From assembly GCA_019911985.1 (NCBI GenBank), contig JAIOJO010000360.1:1-12676 (forward strand): DNA of 12,676 nucleotides. The letters run 5' to 3'. A program made the translations under genes and the position numbers. Numbering within the stretch: position 1 is the stretch's first letter; every line of letters starts with the position of its first letter. The notes beneath the pieces are model-generated. The model searched no databases, was not told the DNA's origin, and was given only the letters and a program-made list of their open reading frames with translations. This DNA is from Sulfuricellaceae bacterium. Its GTDB lineage: Bacteria > Pseudomonadota > Gammaproteobacteria > Burkholderiales > UBA9220. Positions 7,108 to 12,676 of this stretch are shown here, piece after piece.

Positions 7108-8069
7108 AACGTTACATCTCATTCCTTCTTGTTGGGAGTGCACTTCTTTTTGCCCTTGAAGGTGTGGCGTATGAAGTGGATACGCATGAGAAGTTATCAG
7201 AAACAGCGGCTAAGAACTCGATCCTTAGCTCTGATACGGATGTATTGAAGAATTTGGGTCTCCTTCCGTCAATCGAAGATAACAATAATCTGTTTCCGAA
7301 TTCGGAAGGAAAGCCAAGGAATATCCTGAATCTCATCAAAGACGGTGCCAACTTCGAAGACAACCTCAGCCTGTATCGCCCGATCAACCATTTCTTCAAC
7401 CCGCTGAACTGGACAGGGTTGACGTATGCCGGGCTGCCTTTGCCAAATTGGCCTTCCCTGGTTTGGGCGCTGGAAAATAACGGCCAGATCGATGGCGTGC
7501 TGGGCGTGGGTAAGCAGGAATTCTCCAATCGGGATGCTCGGGAGTATTTTTTCAAGGCGCTGACGCTGCCCGACAAGCAGGAGCGCGAAAAGAACTTCGG
7601 CTTGACATTCCAGACGCTGGGACACGTTATCCATCATATCCAGGACATGGCGCAACCGCAGCACGTACGGAACGATGCGCATCTGGATTTGCCGGGCGAG
7701 CTGCCGGGCATTGAAAATCCAAGCTTATACGAACGTTACACAGACAGGCCGGATGTGCGGGGCCGCCTGCCTTTCACCGGCTACGCCCCAGTCTATTCCG
7801 CTGCAGACCCCACCACATTCAACTACCTCCCCAATTTCTGGACGAAGATCACAGGCGCGGGACTTGCCCAGTTCACCAACGCGAATTTTGTAAGCGCCGG
7901 CACCAATTTCGACAATCCCGGCATGTTCAATTTTCCGCTGTTCGACCCCGCCCTGCGGACAGACATGGACATCCAGCAATTATGCGCCAACGCCAACCCG
8001 CCTTGCCCCAACCCGAACCTCACCGGCGCCATGACGTTCTTCGGCAATTGGGTGGAAGAAAGAATATGA
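7104..8069 (+). CDS. Zinc-dependent phospholipase C / S1-P1 nuclease fold protein, C-terminally truncated copy 2
   Basis: This 321-residue secreted protein (signal peptide about 1-22) is the most divergent of the three enzyme copies in its first half. It has insertions around residues 56-70 and 103-137 relative to copies 1 and 3. All putative metal ligands are kept: His28 (THEK), Asp86 (NFEDN), His96 (NHFFNP), and His177, Asp181 and His187 in the HxxxDxxxxxH helix. From 7893 to 8059 it becomes almost identical to copy 3 (five differences in 167 bases, the first 53 identical). It then stops after GNWVEERI, where copy 3 continues with EDRYTGQ. The likely ribosome binding site (GGAGA, 7090-7094) lies inside the lipoprotein gene, and start and stop both form ATGA overlaps. 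It lacks the conserved later segment and propeller of the full-length copy. Confidence 0.8.
   Translation: MKRYISFLLVGSALLFALEGVAYEVDTHEKLSETAAKNSILSSDTDVLKNLGLLPSIEDNNNLFPNSEGKPRNILNLIKDGANFEDNLSLYRPINHFFNPLNWTGLTYAGLPLPNWPSLVWALENNGQIDGVLGVGKQEFSNRDAREYFFKALTLPDKQEREKNFGLTFQTLGHVIHHIQDMAQPQHVRNDAHLDLPGELPGIENPSLYERYTDRPDVRGRLPFTGYAPVYSAADPTTFNYLPNFWTKITGAGLAQFTNANFVSAGTNFDNPGMFNFPLFDPALRTDMDIQQLCANANPPCPNPNLTGAMTFFGNWVEERI
7893..8059 (+). repeat. 167-base near-identical 3' block of enzyme copies 2 and 3 (copy 2)
   Basis: Matches 9562-9728 with five substitutions; the first 53 bases are the block common to all three genes. Homology ends at GGTGGAAGA, where copy 2 runs into the next lipoprotein's start and copy 3 continues into its later domains. 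The 5' half of copy 2 is far more diverged from copy 3. Confidence 0.9.
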
Positions 8070-8797
8070 ACATTCTGTTCAAGTTCCGATATGTGCTGTT
8101 CTTGGCGCTGCTGTTCCCGTTACAGTCCTGCGCAAAAACATATTCCGCCGAACCGATAGAGGCGTGGGTGGTGGATGCGGAAACGGGCCAGCCCTTGGAG
8201 GGCGTGATCGTCACGGCGAATTGGCAATTGGAAATCGGGACACCGGGAGGCAATGTGCCTGCTGGGCAAATGATGGTGATGGAAACTGTAACGGACAAGA
8301 ACGGGCGATTATATTTTCCGGGGTGGGGGCCGAAACCTATTCCCGGCAGGCCAAAGCTGAAATCGACAGAAAACCCTATGCTGACTTACCTTCTCACCAG
8401 CGAGCCGCATCTAGTCTATAGAGATCCGCAACTGCTGTTATTCAAAAGCGGCTATAAGTCCGTCGGCTTGGTAAATAAGCTCATTAGCGACTACAACAAA
8501 GGTTCGCTACGCCGCTCGGACTGGAACGGCAAGACGATCAAGATGGAGAGGTTCAAGGGGACGCTTGATGAATACTACTCGAAGGACCTCATGTTCTTAA
8601 ATGGGGATTTGGGGTTTGCATACGACGGAAAAGACTGTGAGTGGCAGAGGGTTCCGCATATGGTAGCAGCGCTGCTTAAGCAAGAACATCGCCTCAGAGA
8701 AAACAATATCGCGCATGGTTTAGCGACTATTGACGGCCTCCCGACCCAACAAAAATGCGGGTCTGCGCAAGAATTCCTCAAGGACTACCTGAAATGA
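8066..8797 (+). CDS. Lipoprotein with carboxypeptidase-regulatory-like domain, copy 3
   Basis: This 243-residue predicted outer-membrane lipoprotein has lipobox LQSC and acylated Cys22. It is a visible mosaic. Its signal region (LFKFRYVLF...PLQSCA, YSAEP) resembles copy 2, while the rest, from AWVVDAETGQP onward, follows copy 1, including a 192-base block (8165-8356) with one substitution. The C-terminal cysteines are at 191 and 231. The start is the ATG at 8066, in an ATGA overlap with the preceding stop; only a weak ribosome binding site (GGAAG, 8054-8058) lies upstream, so it probably depends on coupled translation. AAGGA at 8780-8784 serves the next gene, again 9 bases before its ATG. As partner of the only full-length enzyme, it is the most likely of the three to act in the complete system. 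Confidence 0.85.
   Translation: MNILFKFRYVLFLALLFPLQSCAKTYSAEPIEAWVVDAETGQPLEGVIVTANWQLEIGTPGGNVPAGQMMVMETVTDKNGRLYFPGWGPKPIPGRPKLKSTENPMLTYLLTSEPHLVYRDPQLLLFKSGYKSVGLVNKLISDYNKGSLRRSDWNGKTIKMERFKGTLDEYYSKDLMFLNGDLGFAYDGKDCEWQRVPHMVAALLKQEHRLRENNIAHGLATIDGLPTQQKCGSAQEFLKDYLK
8165..8356 (+). repeat. 192-base block shared by lipoprotein copies 1 and 3 (second copy)
   Basis: Partner of 4899-5090, displaced by 3266 bases, with a single substitution. The same DNA is only partly kept in copy 2 (from about 6490), which has many synonymous and non-synonymous changes. Confidence 0.9.
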
Positions 8798-11250
8798 AAA
8801 AACTGCCTTTGTTTGCCTTAGCATTTCTAGGCTTCCTTGCTAACACGGGAATTGTGATGGGTTATGAAGTTGATACCCATGAAGACTTGTCCGAGAACGC
8901 CGCAACTATTTCTGTGCTTGGCCAGGGTGATGTTCTAACCGACCTCGGATTACAGCCGTTCAGCACTAATCAGACATTTCCCGGCTCCGATAACACGACA
9001 CGTACAATTAATAAGCTTTTCCGTTTTGGCGCCAACTTCGAAGACAACGCATCTTTATCCCGCCCGCGCAACCATTTCTACAATCCGCTGAACGGTCAGT
9101 CATTGACCGTCAAAGGAATCGCACTTGGCAATGCTTCGCCAGACTGGGCACTAGAGGATGGCGGGAATATTGGCGGTCAGGATTTTTCCTTGAAGGATGC
9201 GCGCGAATATTTATATAAAGCCCTGACGTTGTCGGCGTCCGCCGACAGGGAGAAAAATTTCGGTCTGACCTTCCAGACCCTCGGCATGGTGATCCACCAC
9301 ATCCAGGACATGGCTCAGCCGCAGCATGTCCGAAACGATCCGCACATGGACAGACTGTCGTTATGGGGGCTCAATCCGCTCTTCAACCCAAGCTTGTATG
9401 AGCAATATACTAACCGCAGGGATGTGCGAGGCAGCCTGCCTTTCACCGGCTATGCTCCTGTCTATTCCACCGCCGACCCCGCCACTTTCAACAATCCCCG
9501 CAATTTCTGGACAAAGACCACCGGCGTGGGGCTGGCGCAGTTTACCAACGCGAATTTTGTGAGCGCCGGCACCAATTTCGACAATCCCGGCATGTTCAAT
9601 TTTCCGCTGTTCGATCCCGCCCTGCGGACGGACATGGACATCCAGCAATTATGCGCCAACGCCAACCCGCCGTGCCCCAACCCGAACCTCACCGGCACCA
9701 TGGCGTTCTTCGGCAATTGGGTGGAAGACCGTTATACCGGTCAAAGGACGCTGAACCCGATGGCGAGCACGCTCTCGATTTTCGATGCCGATCTTGAGAA
9801 AGTGCAATCGAAAAAGCTGTTTACGCTCAACCGCTTTAATTTCGGGGTCGCGCACGGTTTTCTTATCCCTCGTGCCGTGGGCTATTCCGCCGGGCTAATC
9901 AATTATTTTTTCCGTGGAAAAATCGATTTTGTGCCTGACCCCAACAATGCGGGCAACTACATCATCAAAAATCTCGGGCCTGAAACAATGTCTGGCGACT
10001 TTACTCTTTACTATGACGCAGTGGATGGGAAACGCTACCCGGTGGCAGGTGACGCTCCTACCAAAACCTGGACTGGCCGCGTTATTACGGCAAGCAATCC
10101 AGCCGATCCCGTGAGCGGTTATCTCGGCAATCTCACCTTTACGCCGCCTACCGATCCGGCACCGAAAACTTCCGGTGAATACATGTTGGTGTTCAGTGGT
10201 GATATGGGGGAAGAGAAGGCGATGCCGGGCGTGGACGCTGGGGCTGTGGCGGCAAAGGTAGTAGTGGTCATGTCGGGGAAGTTGTTAATTACTCATATGC
10301 GAAATGAAAATTTTTTCTATGATGTTTACCAAAGTGTTGATGGCGGGCGAAGCTGGGCAGTAGTGGGCGGATTCTCGGATGCCAATACTGTCAACAATCA
10401 TGGAATGGGGCGGATTAACGCGCTGTACAATCAGGTGGTGCTGGGTGCCAATAACATCAGCAAGGATGGTGGCGCGACATGGCAAAGCGCGCCGAGTCTA
10501 TCACTTGAGGAGGTCATACTGCGGAGTAACGCCACCTATATTGGTAACGGTAAGTCCATCAGTAACACGGCGGGCAATGATGGATTCGGCCCAACACGAA
10601 CTTTTTATTCTACCGATGACGGATTGACTTGGGTACCGGGGGCAATTGCTCTCGATTTAATAGGTAAACCGGTTAATATGGGGCAGGGCCGGTTGTTCGC
10701 CATAGGGGCATATATTGTCGGCACGCAGCCCTGCTATTGGTACCCCAATTGTGTGTCGAAAACATATAAATCAGGATTGTACCGTTCTGATAATGCGGGT
10801 GTGACATGGAGTAAAGCTCATGATTTCAATCAACCCTTTGAAGCCGGGTACCTCACTTACCTGGGCAAACGTAAACTTGTTAACGGCGTGCTATTGCCCG
10901 ACAAGAAGGGGTCCGATGTGTTATTTATTATTGATTGGACTGGTAACCGGTATGATTTTCGGCGGTCTGTTGATGAGGGGCTAACTTGGGAAACTGTTGG
11001 TTTTCCGTCTGAAATGGCTTACGGTGCTCCTCTGTATTACGCGCCGTGGTATATCGTTTATGCCGGAAACCGGACGATCTACGCCTACTTTCATAACAGC
11101 GTTGGATACAATTTCCACTTCGTATATGTTTCCACGGACGATGGCAATACTTGGAGGCAAGCAGGGGATCTGCCGCCCGGAACCGGTAATACCGGTTTGT
11201 GGGACTTCGTGTTTGTTGGTGACAACGGCGCGGTGCCCGGATTGCAATAA
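8794..11250 (+). CDS. Full-length secreted PLC-fold protein with C-terminal Asp-box (BNR) propeller, copy 3
   Basis: This 818-residue secreted protein (signal peptide about 1-23, MKKLPLF...VMG) is the only complete member of the array. The N-terminal zinc-dependent phospholipase C / S1-P1 nuclease-fold part has putative ligands His29, Asp84, His94, His168, Asp172 and His178. A further segment at 345-375, with His354 and LIPRAVGYSAGLINYFFRG, is absent from copies 1 and 2 and probably completes the domain. Residues about 376-488 form a beta-rich module containing GEYMLVFSGDMGEE. The C-terminus carries six Asp boxes (SxDxGxTW type) at 514-521, 556-563, 606-613, 665-672, 725-732 and 780-787, predicting a six-bladed sialidase/VPS10-like propeller. 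No sialidase arginine triad was identified, so binding is likelier than glycan hydrolysis. The start overlaps the lipoprotein stop. Possible substrates are phospholipids or nucleic acids; the sequence does not decide. Confidence 0.85.
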   Translation: MKKLPLFALAFLGFLANTGIVMGYEVDTHEDLSENAATISVLGQGDVLTDLGLQPFSTNQTFPGSDNTTRTINKLFRFGANFEDNASLSRPRNHFYNPLNGQSLTVKGIALGNASPDWALEDGGNIGGQDFSLKDAREYLYKALTLSASADREKNFGLTFQTLGMVIHHIQDMAQPQHVRNDPHMDRLSLWGLNPLFNPSLYEQYTNRRDVRGSLPFTGYAPVYSTADPATFNNPRNFWTKTTGVGLAQFTNANFVSAGTNFDNPGMFNFPLFDPALRTDMDIQQLCANANPPCPNPNLTGTMAFFGNWVEDRYTGQRTLNPMASTLSIFDADLEKVQSKKLFTLNRFNFGVAHGFLIPRAVGYSAGLINYFFRGKIDFVPDPNNAGNYIIKNLGPETMSGDFTLYYDAVDGKRYPVAGDAPTKTWTGRVITASNPADPVSGYLGNLTFTPPTDPAPKTSGEYMLVFSGDMGEEKAMPGVDAGAVAAKVVVVMSGKLLITHMRNENFFYDVYQSVDGGRSWAVVGGFSDANTVNNHGMGRINALYNQVVLGANNISKDGGATWQSAPSLSLEEVILRSNATYIGNGKSISNTAGNDGFGPTRTFYSTDDGLTWVPGAIALDLIGKPVNMGQGRLFAIGAYIVGTQPCYWYPNCVSKTYKSGLYRSDNAGVTWSKAHDFNQPFEAGYLTYLGKRKLVNGVLLPDKKGSDVLFIIDWTGNRYDFRRSVDEGLTWETVGFPSEMAYGAPLYYAPWYIVYAGNRTIYAYFHNSVGYNFHFVYVSTDDGNTWRQAGDLPPGTGNTGLWDFVFVGDNGAVPGLQ
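9178..9299 (+). repeat. 122-base identical block shared by enzyme copies 1 and 3 (second copy)
   Basis: Partner of 5915-6036, displaced by 3263 bases. Copy 2 has the same protein motif but clearly different DNA at the corresponding place (about 7527-7640). Confidence 0.9.
9562..9728 (+). repeat. 167-base near-identical 3' block of enzyme copies 2 and 3 (copy 3)
   Basis: Partner of 7893-8059, displaced by 1669 bases. Its end at 9728 marks the right edge of the sequence present in more than one copy; the remaining 1.5 kb of this gene is unique in the window. Confidence 0.9.
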
Positions 11251-11268
11251 CGAATTGAGGGAGTGATG

Positions 11269-11574
11269 ATGAAGAAAATGATTGCACTGTTGCTATGGTT
11301 ATTTAGCGTTTCAGCATTTGCTGCGGGGACAGTTACGCTCAACAATGCAAAAGGGGGAGGCGTGTCGATTTTATCCGAATTGACGAGCTTACGGTTTCCC
11401 GACCCGTCTCCTCGCAATCAGCTTTGCGTATCTATCAACGGAGCACGGGCGGAAGTGCTGGAACAGATCGCAGGGGTGGATAACGGGATTGCGTGGCTGA
11501 AGGTCAGAGTGATTTCGGGCAACTGCGCGGGTACGTCAGGCTGGATCAGCCTGGGAAATGCCAAACTGGAGTGA
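11269..11574 (+). CDS. Small secreted SH3-like protein
   Basis: This 101-residue protein has a Sec signal peptide (MKKMIALLLWLFSVSAFA, cleavage near 18-19). The mature part resembles a bacterial SH3-like beta barrel: a turn around VSILSE, then EVLEQ, WLKVRV and the SGWISL end at 90-95. Cys53 and Cys86 could form a disulfide in the periplasm or outside the cell. Three start codons occur in a row (GTG 11263, ATG 11266, ATG 11269); the last is chosen because GAGGGAG (11257-11263) then lies at workable spacing. It begins 18 bases after the propeller protein, so it is probably the last gene of the operon. SH3-like modules of this kind often bind cell wall or partner proteins, but its job here is unknown. 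Confidence 0.75.
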   Translation: MKKMIALLLWLFSVSAFAAGTVTLNNAKGGGVSILSELTSLRFPDPSPRNQLCVSINGARAEVLEQIAGVDNGIAWLKVRVISGNCAGTSGWISLGNAKLE

Positions 11575-11636
11575 GTTTAGTAAGATTTTAAAGAAAATGA
11601 TGTTAAAAACAAATAAATATTTCCAGTTTTGTGGCA

Positions 11637-11712
11637 AATTAAACGAGCATGCCGAATGGGCTGTTTCTGGCTTTGGAACCGAAATTCAAGTATATAATTA
11701 AACGAAAGCATG
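11637..11712 (+). repeat. Imperfect direct repeat pair upstream of the yajL-like gene
   Basis: AATTAAACGAGCATG (11637-11651) recurs as AATTAAACGAAAGCATG (11696-11712), differing only by a two-base AA insertion, with starts 59 bases apart. The second copy overlaps the candidate -10 element. The pair could be a regulator binding site, the scar of a small insertion, or chance in AT-rich DNA. Confidence 0.45.
11673..11698 (+). promoter_or_regulatory. Candidate sigma70 promoter for the yajL-like gene
   Basis: A perfect -10 hexamer, TATAAT, is at 11693-11698, in a 150-base AT-rich gap. The best -35 is TTGGAA (11673-11678), but its 14-base spacer is short; CTTTGG (11671-11676) gives 16 bases with a poorer match. 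Transcription would start near 11705, about 20 bases before the gene. The copy of the direct repeat at 11696-11712 covers the -10 end and predicted start, so it could be an operator. The rest of the gap from 11575 holds no gene or convincing terminator hairpin. Confidence 0.4.
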
Positions 11713-11725
11713 TTAGAGGATTCGG

Positions 11726-12310
11726 ATGATGGCGAAAGTCTTGGTTCCCCTGGCGCAAGGCTGCGAGGAACTGGAAGCGGTGACGATCATCGACCTGCTG
11801 CGCCGCGCCGGGATCGAGGTGGTGGCGGCAGGCTTGGACGGCCAAGCGGTGAAAGCTAGCCGCGGCGTGGTGCTGGTGCCGGATTGCAGTTTCGACGAGG
11901 CCTTGCGGCAGGATTACGACATGGTGGTGCTGCCGGGTGGGATGCCGGGCATGACCCATCTGAAAAGCGATCCCCGCATCCTGATGCTACTCCGGGCGAT
12001 GGCGGGCGAGGGGAAATATACCGCGGCGATTTGCGCGGCTCCGGCGGTGCTGGCGGAAGCCGGTTTGCTCGAAGGGAAAAGCGCCACCTGCTTCCCCGGC
12101 TTCCTCGACGGACGGGCCGGGGTAAAGCTGGACGGCGCGGACGTGGTGATCGACGGCAAGGTGATGACTTCGCGCGGGCCGGGCACGGCGATGGATTTCG
12201 CCTTGCAACTGATCGAGACCCTGGCCGGGAAGGCCAAGCGGGACGAGGTGGAGGCCGGGCTGCAGCGTCCGGCGGGGCATATTTCGGCGGCTTTGGTGAG
12301 CGGCCGATAG
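11726..12310 (+). CDS. yajL: DJ-1/PfpI family protein, YajL-like
   Basis: This 194-residue protein belongs to the DJ-1/ThiJ/PfpI superfamily. Members related to YajL and DJ-1 act in protection against oxidative and carbonyl stress, with reported glyoxalase or deglycase-type and chaperone activities that remain debated. The nucleophile-elbow cysteine is Cys103 in AAICAAP. Glu17 in GCEELEAV corresponds to Glu18 of human DJ-1, and the VVLPGGMPG strand-loop lies at 67-75. TSRGPGTAMDFAL at 148-160 is the family's conserved C-terminal segment. The length matches DJ-1. Two adjacent ATGs are possible starts: 11726, listed here, or 11729, which sits at better distance (8 bases) from AGAGGA (11715-11720). 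It appears monocistronic, with its own promoter and high GC (68% in 12061-12120), unlike the preceding operon. Confidence 0.92.
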   Translation: MMAKVLVPLAQGCEELEAVTIIDLLRRAGIEVVAAGLDGQAVKASRGVVLVPDCSFDEALRQDYDMVVLPGGMPGMTHLKSDPRILMLLRAMAGEGKYTAAICAAPAVLAEAGLLEGKSATCFPGFLDGRAGVKLDGADVVIDGKVMTSRGPGTAMDFALQLIETLAGKAKRDEVEAGLQRPAGHISAALVSGR

Positions 12311-12354
12311 GCTGCTTTTGCCTTGCCGTAGTTTGGACTTGATCCGACATGGCT

Positions 12355-12380
12355 CACCCAGCCGGGTGTTGATGTTTTTT
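12355..12380 (+). terminator. Weak candidate intrinsic terminator after the yajL-like gene
   Basis: CACCC (12355-12359) and GGGTG (12364-12368) form a perfect five-pair stem with a four-base loop. A run of six T follows at 12375-12380 after a six-base gap. The stem is short and the T run is offset, so efficiency is doubtful, but its position between the plus-strand gene and the convergent minus-strand gene fits. Confidence 0.35.
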
Positions 12381-12391
12381 AAGACAAGCGC

Positions 12392-12673
12392 TTAAACCGC
12401 AACGCGCAGTTGCTGATCGTCATGCTGCCCTGCACGGCATTCGGCTTGCCATAAATCATAGTTAGCCTGCATGTAAAGCCAAGATTCCGCCGAGCCGCCT
12501 AAAACACGCGCAAGCTTGATCGCCATGTCCGCAGAAATTCCGGTATGCGAGTTGAGTATGCGGGAAAGAGCGGCGCGAGTGACGCCCAATTGCTTGGACA
12601 AGCTTGTCACCGTGGCGCCTTCTACCATCGCCCCCTCTTTGAGAACTTCCCCAGGATGCGGGGGGTTGAACAT
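12392..12673 (-). CDS. higA: HigA/VapI-type XRE-family antitoxin
   Basis: At least 93 residues are visible on the minus strand. It matches the HigA antitoxin family: the N-terminal NPPHPGEVL signature, then an XRE helix-turn-helix (TVTSLSKQLGVTRAALSRIL, about 21-40), then TGISADMAIKLARVLG and the family's WLYMQANYDLWQAE helix (65-78). In such modules the antitoxin neutralises a HigB mRNA interferase and represses the operon. The visible ATG is at 12671-12673; the family often has one or a few residues before this point, so the true start may lie just outside. HigB normally sits directly upstream of higA, which here is beyond the right edge, so the toxin cannot be confirmed. It converges on the yajL-like gene. 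Confidence 0.88.
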   Translation of the reverse strand: MFNPPHPGEVLKEGAMVEGATVTSLSKQLGVTRAALSRILNSHTGISADMAIKLARVLGGSAESWLYMQANYDLWQAECRAGQHDDQQLRVAV

Positions 12674-12676
12674 ACG

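Noticed and set aside
8794..11250. Sialidase activity for the propeller of copy 3
   Set aside because: Asp boxes are present, but they also occur in non-enzymatic propellers; I could not identify the arginine triad or the FRIP motif expected of sialidases.
11575..11640. Intrinsic terminator after the SH3-like gene
   Set aside because: The stretch is AT-rich but contains no GC-rich stem followed by a T run; only a four-pair AACT/AGTT match was seen.
1..12676. CRISPR array, tRNA, rRNA or insertion-sequence ends
   Set aside because: No regularly spaced short repeats, RNA gene signatures, transposase frames or terminal inverted repeats were noticed on either strand.

Overview
The window reads as a GC-rich proteobacterial chromosome segment, most likely gammaproteobacterial. 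XerD matches the E. coli protein closely along its whole length and the DJ-1/PfpI protein resembles YajL. A methanotroph-like gammaproteobacterium would fit, but that is only an impression. The flanks carry ordinary housekeeping genes, and a lower-GC accessory operon sits between them.

Left flank (2-2281): the 3' part of an unrecognised helical protein, then an Ogt-type O6-alkylguanine-DNA alkyltransferase starting at a GTG (928), then the tyrosine recombinase XerD (1379). These three genes overlap and look like one transcription unit. The Ogt keeps its nucleophilic Cys but has Leu where the family has its arginine finger.

Centre (2412-11574): eight co-directional genes, all with predicted export signals. 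First is a 790-residue secreted protein with a predicted seven-bladed propeller, Ig-like modules, a PKD domain and an NTF2-like C-terminus. Three tandem two-gene units follow, each an outer-membrane-type lipoprotein plus a secreted protein of the zinc-dependent phospholipase C / S1-P1 nuclease fold. The five junctions inside this array are all ATGA overlaps. Only the third enzyme gene is full length (818 aa, with a six-Asp-box sialidase-like propeller at its C-terminus). The first two (286 and 321 aa) stop cleanly after the N-terminal metal-site half, exactly where the next lipoprotein gene begins. The units are mosaics: short blocks are identical or nearly so, while adjacent stretches have diverged. 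This suggests gene conversion among the copies. A small secreted SH3-like protein closes the operon.

Right flank (11726-12676): a YajL-like DJ-1 protein behind a candidate promoter that overlaps an imperfect direct repeat, then, on the minus strand, a HigA/VapI-type antitoxin whose start lies at or just beyond the window edge.

Working model (inference): the central operon makes a cell-surface or secreted hydrolase system. The propellers and Ig/PKD modules would give binding or adhesion, and each enzyme is paired with a lipoprotein that may be a partner, anchor or immunity protein. The truncated upstream copies may be decoys, stand-alone half-enzymes, or sequence reservoirs for the full-length gene. 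No tRNA, rRNA, CRISPR array, insertion sequence or transposase was found.
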